From Eurosta solidaginis (Eukaryota > Arthropoda > Insecta > Diptera > Tephritidae), in NCBI RefSeq assembly GCF_040869045.1, contig NC_090319.1:304036998-304100997 (forward strand): 64,000 nt of DNA, in the 5' to 3' direction. Both the position numbers and the translations under genes were made by a program. Shown here piece after piece: positions 1 to 10,974 of the stretch (the first letter of the stretch is position 1; each line of letters opens with the position of its first letter). Below the pieces are notes generated by a model, which did no database searches, was not told the DNA's origin, and worked only from the letters and a program-made list of their open reading frames with translations.

Positions 1-851
1 GAACGCTAACATGGTCCAGTTAATATTTGCTGAACAATTTAGCGCAGTATGTTTGTATATAATTTTTTTAATACCTGCATATCATCCAGTTTAGTTAAAT
101 CTTAGATAAAAAGCTCAGTTCAGAAAGCTGTACAAAGAAGTTTTTTATTTTCGATTTCGACATAAAAACTCACCTCATCGGTAGAGAAGCCGTACGAAAT
201 ATGCTTTATGGTGCAGTCAAATTGACTTTTAAATGTGCCGTCGATGTGAAAAAATTTCAGTTCTATAGTAAAAAAAACTAAAATTTTTGCTCATAGATCG
301 GAGGAGAACGATTGAAAAATATTATAAAATATTCAAATTTGTTTTAAATGATTTTTAAATATAAGTCCTACGAACAGTGCTACAATTAGAGTTCAAATCG
401 GATGAAAACGCAAGATGTGCATATCCCATCTCATGAAAGCAATTATACCGTGGAGGGAAATACAAGTGCTTTGTTTCTAGAGTGCGAATTATTGGCGGCA
501 GTCTGATGAAATAGCAGGAGTGAACCAAAACACAAACACCTAAAGTTTTCCAACTCCCTCACTGGAGTTGGTGAAATTAAGTTATTTGTCCTCAAAGCTA
601 TTTGAAATTCTACTAATAAAAGAAACTGGAAGCGAATCATGCACTAAGTTGACCGTAACTATTTAAAAGTAACTAATTTTTGTTTTTCTTAAAAACTGGC
701 TAAATGTCCAGATATATACCCGATAACACAATTCGAAGCCAATACTTTGGATGTGTAGGTCGATAACAGTACCACTTTACTATGGCTACTTTTATAAAGC
801 ATTTTTTTTTTTTTGCTCTTAATTTTTTCTTGCTCCTATATTTTATTTTCT
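1..851. other. AT-rich DNA, no feature recognised
   Basis: No open frame here resembles a known protein, and I see no repeat that recurs elsewhere in the window. The longest frame (65 codons, minus strand, near 443-640) has no recognisable motif. Confidence 0.5.
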
Positions 852-1021
852 CGTAGCGATCGGGACACTCTCGGAAGGTTTTGCGGGACTATTAACGATA
901 TGATGGATATTTGGAGGGTATTAGATCCGGTACGTTCCGTTACTATCCCGACCATCTCGAGAACTATTTGATGTGACCATGTCGAGCCGCGGGAGTATTC
1001 TAAACCCCTTAAACCGCTGGG
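852..1021 (-). repeat. SINE-like repeat S, copy 1 (decayed)
   Basis: This shares modules with copies near 8.5, 17.6, 47.6/49.7 and 57.2 kb: a GTAGCGAT start, a GGGACACTC box, the block GATCCGGTACGTTCC, then CCGACCATCTCG, and a far end with CCGCGGG and ATTCTAAACCCCTTAA. On the minus strand the family ends in GCTACAACAACAA-like repeats, so the sense strand is taken as minus. No coding capacity is visible. It could be a SINE or an internally deleted LINE derivative. Confidence 0.6.
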
Positions 1022-2515
1022 TTTGTTTATGCTTATAGCGGATGCATGCTAAAATGGTCTTGGGATAAAAAGATTTGCGATACACCACCATTGTGTGTCA
1101 AATACACAAAACAAAACTGCAGTTGCACTCCTCGTTCTTTACATACGACTGCGGTAGCCCAAGGACTGAGCACAATTGAGATAGATGTTTGTATTTCGGC
1201 GTCTTAAATCAATAAAAACGTGAATCGTGTGTCGCTTTGAAGCTTGACAAAGTCCTATCGGAATTTGCCGTATGCTGTGAGTACTGTAAACTCATGCTGG
1301 GTACTCTGACTGGACACTGCTTTCTGGTAACACTACGGACTCATTTAGTACATGTTGAGTCCTCGCCGATCAGTAAGAACAACCAAATTTAACCTCGCTG
1401 CATGCTTCTAAGTTACGATTTGTTTGGTTAAAGATATGACGTCTCCAACCCGTACCATCCCTTTTATAAAAGTCTTGCTTATTAAGGTAATGGGATATAT
1501 CTAAGTAAATCGTTTTGCATTTTTGAATTTATTAATTTTTTTAATATTTTATGAGCTGGGTTTTATCGAAGGCTGAGGTGGTTTTCAATCAATCTACGGT
1601 CAAGTAAATGTCCTACAAATCTCTACTATTAGAAACACAGTACCTATGTGTTAAGAACACACACACGGCTTGAGATGTTAGCAGGACAGCATCTTTTAGT
1701 GCCAAGAAAATGGGGATGGAAGAAGCGCGGCAGCTAAACGGAGGCTACAATTTTAATAATTTTTTTTTTTAACACTCCGATGACGTTATCTATGTTTGAA
1801 AGGGCCTTATTTCAAATCCTTGTCTAAACAATATTTTACTAGGGATGGGGTGCCTCTGTAATAACTTTGAAATAATAAAACGAAAAAGGTTTTCCGAACG
1901 CTGATGAATAGCGTTAAAAAGCATTCTTCTTTATTGACGAAATTCATTTCTATTTATACAAAAGTTCTTAACCTACACATACAAACTTACATGAATGTTT
2001 ACATACTAGAAGTTCATGACTTAATAATGAAAAAAGGTTTGTCAGCAAATTACTGTATTGACCTACATATTGTCGATATGATCCGCGGTTAAGCTGTTTG
2101 GTATGACGAATCAATATATTGGGCGATTTGACAAATGTGAATGAACTCATGGTGGTTATCTGGGTCAATTAAATATGAACGTTTGTTTGTATGTATATTT
2201 GTAACGTTAAGCGCATTCGAAATGGGGTGAATTCCACGCAACACTACACCTCTTTGCATGGCCACTGTAGTAGACCAAGGACTTATATTGATTGTCTTCT
2301 AAACAATTTTCCTACGATATAAGAATTTTGGTTATCTGCGGAATTTTTCGAAAATATAAAGAGAAAATAATTTATTTACATTAAGGTCTTTGGCTCAACC
2401 GAAGCTAGTCTCGTCCTTCCCTTTCGGATTTCAATATATCTTTTCCGATATTTTCGTGAGTACTTTAGTATGTAGTAGCAGATGCTCTTATCCATCGGAT
2501 GATATACATATATAT
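1022..2515. other. Unannotated intergenic DNA
   Basis: No recognisable coding or repeat structure. Short frames (60-66 codons) at 1904-2168 overlap on both strands and look like chance. Confidence 0.5.
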
Positions 2516-3690
2516 TTTTTTTTTTATCAAATTTATTTATTTTTTTATTTATTACGACTATTGGTTTAATTGGTTGCGCGAATATAAAAAAAAAACAGAA
2601 CCTCAGCTGTAAATAGTAAATGAGTTTTTATCTTACACTTATACTCATAAGCTTTATAAGTAGGTATATAAATAAAAATTAAAATAAAATTGTTAATGCC
2701 TTCAAAATAAGGAGCCACTTCAGCAAAAAAAATTATAAATAAATAAAAAGGTAAGAGAATGCATATAAAATAAATATGCATGTATGTTTATATACTTAAA
2801 TATTTCACACAAAGAAGTGCAGCACACACACAACCAAAGAAAGTGGCAACTCATTATTCAACGGGTAGTACGTAATATTATAGTGAATATATATACATAA
2901 ATTTATGTGAGTAATTTGAATAGGAAAAATTTAACTTTATTTAATATTAGCGCAAATTACAAAAAAATGTACATAATTAAGAAAAATTATTTAAAAAAGA
3001 GAAATTATGATAAATGATAAATTATTATATAAAATATGCGCATATGCTTTCTGATTTATAGACGCATGTGTACATATGTATGTATGTATATGTGTAAGTA
3101 TTTATGTGCGCATTAGATGTACGTATGTATGTTAAACAACGTAAATTAAATAAACAAATGCAGATGCATAAATGATTAAATGAATTAACCAATTCGAATT
3201 GCATATTTGAAATTTTGTCAAAATTTATGTTTGCATAATTGGTGTATTTGGTATTGCAAAAAGCGAATGTAGTTATGTCGAAAATGCGAATGCAAATTAT
3301 GAATAGAAAAATAAAAAACTCTAAAAATTAAAAAAAAAAATGATAAATTAGTTCAAAACTCATATAAGCTGAGAGCAAGTTAGTAATCTATAAATAATAT
3401 TTATATATATATATAAATAATAAACAACTAAATAATCGCTTGTGGCCATAAATATACATAAATAAATATAGAAAATTTTTAAGCTTTTTGCTATTTTACT
3501 TATAAGCATTTATGTATGTCATATGTAGATATGTATATTTTTTTTCTTATATTAAGCTACATTCATATGTAGGTTTAAATTATAAATTCCAAAATTCATA
3601 ATAAATATTTATCGTGTGTATGTGTTTGTGTTGAGGTAAACATATATATTATTAATTATGAATGCTTAACATCCCGATTTGAGGCATATT
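2516..3690. other. Very AT-rich stretch
   Basis: Dominated by A/T runs and short TATG, TATA and ATAAAT microsatellite-like tracts (for example 3070-3130 and 3400-3420). There are no credible frames. Confidence 0.6.
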
Positions 3691-3693
3691 TCA

Positions 3694-4296
3694 ACCTATC
3701 CTAATAGAAAGGTCGTGACTTAAAAATTTTGCTAAGAAGGACGTATCTCAGACATTCTGTTAATAAGGAAGTATCTGAGCGAAGTTTTTAACAAAGTCGT
3801 ATCTCAGGAGACCGTTTAAAAAGGTTGTAACTAAGAACGTATTTTTTGGTCAGAAAAGCTTCGAACTTAATTTATTTGGTAAACTAGAATATAGATTCTT
3901 GTGTATTATATAGTATAATTTAGCATTTTAGGTTCTTAACGAATTGTGAAAAGAAATTAAGATTTAAGGGAATAAGATTTAAGAATTAAGAAATAATGTA
4001 TCATAACAATAATAAAATAAAATAATTATTTCTGGGCTTTGAGCTCGATACGAACCCACGATCTTACAAGTCAGTAAGTCGATATTACAACAAATTACAA
4101 GAAATTAAACTAAATTTAGCTCATATTCCTTCCGCCAAAAATTGTTTATTTCAATTAAAACTCTTTTAACCGGCCTCCGGAGATACGACATTATTAACGA
4201 CTTCGCTGAGATAGTTACGACCTTATTTAAAGAATGTCAGAGACACTTCCTTTTTAACAAAACTTTTAAATTATGACCTTTCTGTTAGGATATGTC
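3694..4296. mobile_element. Foldback/MITE-like element with ~135-bp imperfect terminal inverted repeats
   Basis: The left arm (about 3694-3828) and the reverse complement of the right arm (about 4160-4296) align over their length, starting with CCTAATAGAAAGGTC on the left against CCTAACAGAAAGGTC on the right. Both arms carry a recurring GTCGTATCTC-type submotif. There is no transposase frame. The loop holds a tRNA-like SINE fragment (about 3985-4085), which suggests a later insertion. Target duplications were not resolved. Confidence 0.65.
3985..4085 (-). repeat. tRNA-derived SINE fragment (family 3)
   Basis: The minus strand carries a B-box-like GGTTCGTATCGAG after a GATCGTGG stretch, the layout of the T-arm half of a tRNA. 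The same GAGCTCGAT-CGAACC sequence recurs at about 35,946-35,965. No A box is visible here, so this is a truncated SINE and not a tRNA gene. Confidence 0.5.
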
Positions 4297-4674
4297 AATT
4301 GCATTTTATAACAAATTTCTTCTTTTTTATACTATGTCTTCATTTTGTGTTTAAATATAGATTTAATCCCCTGAAAAGTTACAAGTTTTACCGAATTCAA
4401 TCTCGAAGCGCAACAGATTTTTATCAGATTTGTTTAAATCTTCAATAATATTGTGCAATTATTACAATATTTTGGATGTGGCAACCTATACTTTATATGT
4501 ATATCATGTCCTTTCTTGACAGGAAACAAATTTAAGATAGAATGAAATTTAAAAATTTACGTTAATGATTTGGACAGTCTCTTATATATACATTTTTTTT
4601 ACCGAGAGAAATTTAAAGTATACAGGCAGTTGCTTATTTCCATTTTTCGTAAACATTACGACCACCTTTGCTCC

Positions 4675-4903
4675 ACTACACCTTTTTTAGTTTTAGTTCA
4701 GAAAGTTGCAACTGTAATTCAAAATTTTCAACTTAAGTTCAGAAAATCTATTTGGAGTCACGAAAATTGGAATTGAAGTTCAGAATTTTTATATGTAGTT
4801 CAGAAAATTACAACGAAAGTGCAGAAATTTACAAATCAATTTCAAATAAAAATTCTGAGCTTCGACGGAAATTTTTCTGAACTAAACTTGAAAAAGGTGT
4901 AGT
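4675..4903. mobile_element. Short inverted-repeat (MITE-like) element
   Basis: The termini are inverted copies: ACTACACCTTTTT on the left and AAAAAGGTGTAGT on the right, followed inward by TTAGTTCAGAAA and its complement. The interior is a series of loosely repeated AGTTCAGAAA-type motifs about 30 bp apart, which would fold back further. The 68-codon frame here is a chance frame. Confidence 0.6.
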
Positions 4904-5667
4904 AAACAAATTTTGCAAGTCTTCTTTGCAAATTTCGGAAAATATTGTTGAGATTTTTATTATTATTTTTTATTTACATAAGAAATATTCATACAGAAGG
5001 AATTAAATAAATCCCTCCAAAAAAACAAGTACCAAACATACATGCAATCAGCTAAGAGCGAAGATGACATTATACCTTTAACACTACCTTATTTTCGTGT
5101 ATTTTATCTTCAATTTTTTGTCGCACTCCCTCTTAATACGGCTTAAGTACTGGTGTAATAGTGTAAACTATATTTCAAAAAACTAACGAAATACAAGGAA
5201 AATACAATCTAGTTCATTAAAAACAAACGATCCAGTTTGTATTTCGATAGGTTTTTTCGACATTCGGCCGTTTTTCCTTTATTATTTTCTGACACATGCA
5301 AATTTTGGTTTTAGTCTGAAAACTTGGTGCATAAAAGCACAATTAAAATCAACATTCTTGTGAAAAAAGTGAACCATTAGATACCGAAATAATTTTCGCG
5401 TGTTGTTTGCATTGTTTTTATTGTTAAAAGTGTTCATGCAAAAATAAAATGTAAAACATAAAAAAAAAACAAGTCAAACTCACTAATTTTGGGGGAATAG
5501 TGGTCTCGCTTTTTCATGATAGAAATTGTTTTTGTGTTTCGAAGTTCCGATAAAGTTTCGTCAGTTTTATTAGCTTAGAATTCAAGCAAAAATAAAGTAG
5601 TGTCATATATGCTTTACTCACCCATATACATACATGTATATACAAAACATTCAAATCGTGAATTAAT
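4904..5667. other. Unannotated AT-rich DNA
   Basis: No repeat or coding signal that I can support. Confidence 0.5.
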
Positions 5668-6610
5668 GTACAACCTGGTGGCTTTATAATTTAAAGAAAG
5701 GCTTGAGAAAATCTTCCTTTGTTCAAGAAATATAGAGCAATTTAGGTGCTAGGTTATTTATATACCGATAAATACACATTCTTGCCTTGAAGCGTTTATA
5801 TCAAATTGTGGAGATCCAAGCGCAACATCTACATATGTGACCCGGCCTATGAAAAGGTGGCTTATAACTCAAAAAAGAAATTGCGAGAAACAGCTGTTAA
5901 AGTTAAACAATGCATTTCTTCAGCTTCTTAGTAGTAGTATTTTTTTTGAGTCATAAGCCACCTTTTCATACAAATATATTGAAAAAAATTACTTTTTCAT
6001 ACAGATAGTTTCCCCTTGCAGATTTTTATCGAAATTTCTAATCGTAAATTTGAAAAATGCAACCAAGTCTTCATTACGTTGACTTGAAACCTTTATGTAA
6101 GACTTATTCTCACTAGTTTCCGCTTAAAGTATAGATTTTAACTATTTTTTTACTACGCTGTTAATCGCCCATTTACCAGTCACAAATTGACGCTAGTAAT
6201 TGTAAAACCGATTAACCCACTTAGCCCGTAAACGGTATAACCCTGAATCAAAAAGTGTCCAATCTTAAAATAGGTGGCTAAATAAGGGAATGCCAAAAAA
6301 TTTGAAATTTCGCTTGGTTCAAGAGATATACACTATAATCGATTTAGTCGTTAGTAGTTGGCGATAAATTTGATATCTCACGTAGCCCTTGAACCATTTA
6401 TGATGTCCCAGACTAAAATTGTGGATTATTCTACAAGTAGGTGGCTATGTAAAACAACATAAGAGTTTAGATAATCTTGCTTGGTTCAAGAGATATAGGG
6501 CAATTCAGGTGATGGGTCATTGTCATAAATTCTCATTTCTACTTTAAAGGGTTGCTGACAGAACTTTATATCAACTTGTGGATTAATCTGCAAGTAGGTA
6601 CCTATGTACC
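5668..6610 (+). repeat. Three diverged copies of a ~167-bp repeat, interrupted by a MITE
   Basis: Copies share AGGTGGCT, then TTGGTTCAAGAGATATAG, then a conserved block ending TCAA-TTGTGGA and GCAAGTAGGT. The TTGGTTC-type box occurs at about 5717, 6313 and 6480. The last two are 167 bp apart. The short inverted-repeat element at 5848-5970 lies in the gap after the first unit. Confidence 0.6.
5848..5970. mobile_element. Small palindromic MITE
   Basis: The terminal inverted repeats are about 28 bp: TATGAAAAGGTGGCTTATAA on the left and a near-perfect complement ending CCACCTTTTCATA on the right. The element is about 123 bp and carries no frame. It lies among the diverged 167-bp units. Confidence 0.65.
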
Positions 6611-7742
6611 TACATCGCATGGCGCCTTAGCCGTTACGGAGTCTCAATAACTATGAGCCAAAGTACTGGCAGCCTAAGAGAATAAATGCAGTTTTCACCA
6701 ACCCCGGCTACGCTAATTTTATTTGCAGAAATCTTTCGATGATCTGCGTAGCGTTTTCAGGTTCTTTCTTCAACTAATTATTTTTAACCTTCTGTCTATT
6801 CAGATGTCATCTTCTGGGAACAGCATATGTATACTCCGCCGTTTTGCTTATTCGAAGTACATATGTATGTACGTCCGGCGGCGTGTGAATGAGCAAGACA
6901 AATATTTTATGGCAGATGCAGGTGTTGTATGTCCATGGGCGGGTGTTGCATACAAACCGGTCTGGAACAGCTTGTTGAATATCAAAAAAATATACCAAGA
7001 GATTGAAAGAAAGAAATGGAACGTTTATTTTTCAAGAATATGGTAGCGCCGTTTTAAAAGAGAATACCAACATACCGTTCATGCCGAACCGACGGCTATA
7101 GCGGATAAGAGGAAGTGGAACTACCTCTTTATACTCGTATCATGCTCCTATCTTCTAGTATCAACCAAACTCCCTCGTCGAGAATTAACATGCAGTTTTG
7201 TATGGAAATATTCCATGTGTTATTTTTAGCGATTTTTTGACTCCTCAAAGCGTTGAGCCTGTTGAGAGTAGACGCCTATTTTCCATTTTTTAGTTTTTTA
7301 TCATCGTCGCATGTGGGGACTATATCTCTTTGAAAGCCCGTTAGCAAAGATCTCTCAGAAAACAATAAAAATACTGCAACGCACTCTGGTAGCACGATTT
7401 TAAATCAGATGTAATAATGTCAGTAAATATGAAATGGTGCTTGAGTGAAAGTTAAAATCTTGACATAGACTGCGGAACAGCTCAATTAATTACAAATTAG
7501 TTCCACATTATTGACACAGAGGAACATTAAAGTTAACTTCGCTTAGTAGAAAAGGACAAGAAATTAATATAAGTTTATTTCTTAATGTTATTGTTGTTCA
7601 GAGGTTTAACCGAGAATCGAACCAAGAATATTTGTTAACCTCACTTGCTTCAGCTTTATACCATTTTTACGCCGTCAACTGCAAATCAAGACACTATTTG
7701 AAATGTACTTTTTACTTCAAAAAACCCCCCACTTATATTTAG
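6611..7742. other. Unannotated intergenic DNA
   Basis: The 107-codon frame at 6723-7046 has no recognised motif and a mirrored frame on the other strand. I see no repeat relationship elsewhere in the window. Confidence 0.45.
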
Positions 7743-8311
7743 TGTTGATTCGTATACTGTATGTACATACACAATTACTGTTATCTTTTAAATCACTGAA
7801 CTTTCGTATAAATAAACGCATATATTTTGTATAAAAAATATTCTTTATTAACAGCACTACAATGGTAGTAGATCTTCACAATTTAATGCATTCGCTTACT
7901 TCACTTAAATCGTGCTATACTCAAACTGCATAACCATAGCTTGAACTGCGCCGCTTTTATACTCTCAGTTGCCTCGTTTGCCTATTTCTGACAAGGTCTA
8001 GACTTTTCGTGAATAGCCTTCTCGATTAGTTATTTGTATACTCTCTTACTCTTAGAGTACGCTTACACCTATTTTGATCGCCCGATGCCGGTCGTAATCG
8101 TCCGATAAAAGTAAGCACATGTATTTAAATGAGCGTGTGTACATTTCAGGAATATCTGTTATTTATATTAGGCCATATGCGCTCTATATTGCTGTGTACA
8201 TGTGTATGCGATGTCGTTTGCGCTCTTAGCTGTTAGATGTGCGTGTGGCTGTTTTCTATTTCATCTGCTTGCCAGCATTTGTGATGCTTCGAGGTTGCTA
8301 ATATCGCCACA
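7743..8311 (-). mobile_element. Solo LTR, Gypsy-like (related to the LTRs at 30.4 and 55.1 kb)
   Basis: On the minus strand it begins TGTGGCGATATTAGCAAC, has a TATA box in GAGAGTATAAAAG (complement at about 7957-7970), a polyadenylation-type AATAAA region and a 3' part with GTTCAGTGATTTAA. The same order is found at 30,372-30,880 and in the 3' LTR at 55,081-55,611. No internal retroviral-type frame adjoins it, so it is read as a solo LTR. The 3' (left) boundary is approximate, and I could not match a 4-bp target duplication. Confidence 0.65.
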
Positions 8312-8496
8312 ATATGGTCGACCAAAATCTTTGTTCTGATCACGAACTCCGAAAACAGGTGGATTTATGGTTTTGAAACTTGTATCTTATACTTGATCGA
8401 TATTTGGAAAATATTTCCATTTTTTATTTTAAATCAGAAAAGTGTCATATTTTAAAATTTGAGTTGTTTCAATGGTTTCCAATATAAAATTTTTAT

Positions 8497-8660
8497 TGTT
8501 GCTGTTGTTGTTGTATTAACCATAAAGACACTCCCCGAAGGGTTCGGAGAGTTTTGTCGATGTTGACGGTCCGCATATAGATCCGGTACGTTCCTTTAAC
8601 AAACACCAAGCACCGACCATCTTGGAAACGATTATAATGACCACAATAACCTTTCTAAGC
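8497..8660 (-). repeat. SINE-like repeat S, copy 2
   Basis: It starts with (TTG)n, then a CACTCCCCGAAGG box, GATCCGGTACGTTCC, CCGACCATCTTGG and CACAATAACCTTCT. Read on the minus strand it ends in AACAACAACAGCAAC. It is similar to copies at 0.9, 17.6 and 49.7 kb. Confidence 0.65.
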
Positions 8661-9586
8661 CATCGCTTTTAATTAATAACAGTTTTGTGAAATTTGCGCA
8701 TCTTGAAACCACCAATATTAGAAAAAATTAATACGTGCATACAGAAAAATTAATACATAAGTAATTAAAAAATTGGAATATAAGAATATCCTAAAATACG
8801 TAAAAAAATTAAAAATATATGAAAATTAACAGGGTATTAGTAATGAAGCGTATAAAACACAAAATTCAATTACAACAAAAATTATTTAACAAGATAGGCA
8901 GCAACAAATAAGCTACTTGCTCTACGCAATATTAAAAAAAATTTCGATTTTCACAAAAAACGTTTCAAACAAATACTGCACTAAAAATATTCTCTATTTT
9001 TACAAAAAAAAAAATCAACACAAATTTTCCAAAAAATATCAGCAACAAACAAATTTATCAAAAAAAGCAGATAAAATTTTGAAAGAGGGCACCCTGTTGT
9101 ACTTCTATGCAAGTAAAATACCAAGCAGTACTTTAGCAAAATAAAAAAATAAATAGTTTAATTAACAAGCAAACAAAAATTTTTAAAATATTGTAAAAAG
9201 ATAAATAATAAAAAAAATTACTTAAAACTCATAAAAAGTAATGAATAATGAATGGTAGCATTTATGGATGTAAAAAATACCACAAAAATAGTTGATTAAT
9301 TACGAAATATTTAATTATGTACTAAAATTATGTATTTAGAAAGCTGTACGCAATACAAAATGAAATTGGCATTAATTGAGTTGTAGTTTAGGCGCACAAA
9401 AAAAAGTTAAGAAACAAACAAAAAAATGTATGAATAAAAATTATGATCATAGCCATATTTTAAGGGAGCTTAGTCATAATCCCGCATAGATAATTGAACA
9501 TTTGGTCTCATCAATACAAACGCATACACTCATACACAAATGCATACATACTTACATGATTAAAATTTTAATTCACATACATATGT
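8661..9586. other. AT-rich DNA with A-run-rich frames
   Basis: A 75-codon frame at 8917-9144 is lysine- and asparagine-rich because the DNA is A-rich. It shows no family motif, so I do not call it a gene. Confidence 0.5.
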
Positions 9587-9594
9587 ATATTTAT

Positions 9595-10252
9595 TAGGCC
9601 GGGCCGATTTGTGGGGAGACAAAAAAAATCGCCCATTGCTCTGTGAAAATCATGTTCTATCAAAATAAGAAACTTTGCCGAAGGAACCATACCTCTAAAA
9701 CGAATTCTGATGCCCCCCCCCCCCCCCCCCCTTTGGGTCGTAGGGGCAAATTTTGAAAAATCCCACTTTGAAATGTCTATGTTTGTTCTTTTTGGAGTTT
9801 ATTTTTCTCTTTAGAAATTTATTTAGTCAGAACATATGTAAATGAAAAAATGAATTTAACTTAGTAATAGAAAAGAAATTAAAAAAAATTATTAGAAATT
9901 AACGTTTTTACAACCCCCTTTTAAAACCAAGGCATCACTGTGATGCACTTGCATGTCGTAAACATAGTTGTGTGGGTTTTTTATTCAACCGTTTTAAAAA
10001 ATGAAGGTATAACTGTGACACAATTGCAGATCGTAAAATTGCTTGTGTTGGTTTTTATAAGCCACCACAAGACACAGCAGGTAGAATTGAAATTGCCCCT
10101 ACCCAAAAGTTCGACCCAAAGGGGGGGGGGGGGGGGGGGGGGACATCAGAATTCGTTTTAGTGGTATGGTTCCTTCGGCAAAGTTTCTTATTTTGATCCC
10201 TAGAATACGATTTTCACAGAGCAATGAGCGATTTTTAAATCGACCCGCCCTA
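9595..10252. mobile_element. hAT-like non-autonomous element with 8-bp TSD and C19/G22 runs
   Basis: Termini are inverted: TAGGCCGGGCCGATTT on the left, and on the right the complement of TAGGGCGGGTCGATTT. Exact 8-bp direct repeats ATATTTAT lie outside at 9587-9594 and 10253-10260. The arms stay complementary for about 150 bp through TTGCTCTGTGAAAATC and AACTTTGCCGAAGG, up to 19 C (9713-9731) on the left and 22 G (10121-10142) on the right. The centre has two diverged direct repeats of about 60 bp. An 8-bp duplication is typical of hAT (also of P) elements. There is no transposase, so it needs one in trans. Confidence 0.8.
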
Positions 10253-10633
10253 ATATTTATATATTTCTAAACGTTTAATTTATTTTGTTTGCAATTTAAG
10301 TTCATTTATATGTCTGCCCGCAATATACTTCCCCCTGCTATATATGTATATATATATTTACGTCGATCTGTATGAAGCGATTGGAAATTATTAGTTTTAT
10401 TGATAAACAAATTATACGCTTACCTTATTTATGTTCTTAAGTGCACATGTACCCAGTAGATACAGGAAGTGGTAAGGCGTACTTACAGAAGCTTCATCCC
10501 AGTTTGGGGAGGGCGTTGCCATCTGAATTATTTCGTTAATTATTCTTCGTGCAAAATGAGCCAAACTGCCAGGCCATGCATGCTCCCTTCCAATGGAACA
10601 ATTTTTTTTGTTTAACATATTTTTGCTTGTATA

Positions 10634-10970
10634 TGGGGTATTCCATCCCATTTCGACCAATTTTGAACCCGGCCCCTTTAGAATTGGCTGAAAGTTTTTC
10701 TTCTTTTTCTGGCTTACGAAAGACGTTTTTCAGAATTTTTTCAAATTTTTTCATCCAACTCAAAAAAAGTTATGAATTTAAAAAAAAAACACCGTTTTTG
10801 TTTTCAAAATGCTATAACTTTTTCAAAAATTGACCTTTTGGGATCTTTTTTTTTTTTTCAATTTATTTTTTAATGTACTTTTCGGAAAAAATACAAACAA
10901 ATTTTTTAAAAAAATATCGGCCCACTAGGGGTCGGGTTTAAAATTGGTCGAAATGGGATGGAATACCCCA
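10634..10970. mobile_element. MITE with ~45-bp inverted ends, likely TATA target duplication
   Basis: The left end TGGGGTATTCCATCCCATTT is mirrored by the right end AAATGGGATGGAATACCCCA. The match continues through GACCAATTTTGAACCCG. TATA flanks both sides (10630-10633 and 10971-10974), but the flank is itself palindromic, so TA or TATA cannot be separated. The frames on both strands inside are palindrome by-products. Confidence 0.7.
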
Positions 10971-10974
10971 TATA

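Noticed and set aside
9940..10161. 73-codon frame ending in a poly-glycine tract
   Set aside because: The glycines are the G22 run of the hAT-like element; not a protein.
10549..10833. 94-codon plus frame and its minus-strand partners
   Set aside because: They lie mainly inside the inverted-repeat element at 10,634-10,970 and arise from the palindrome.
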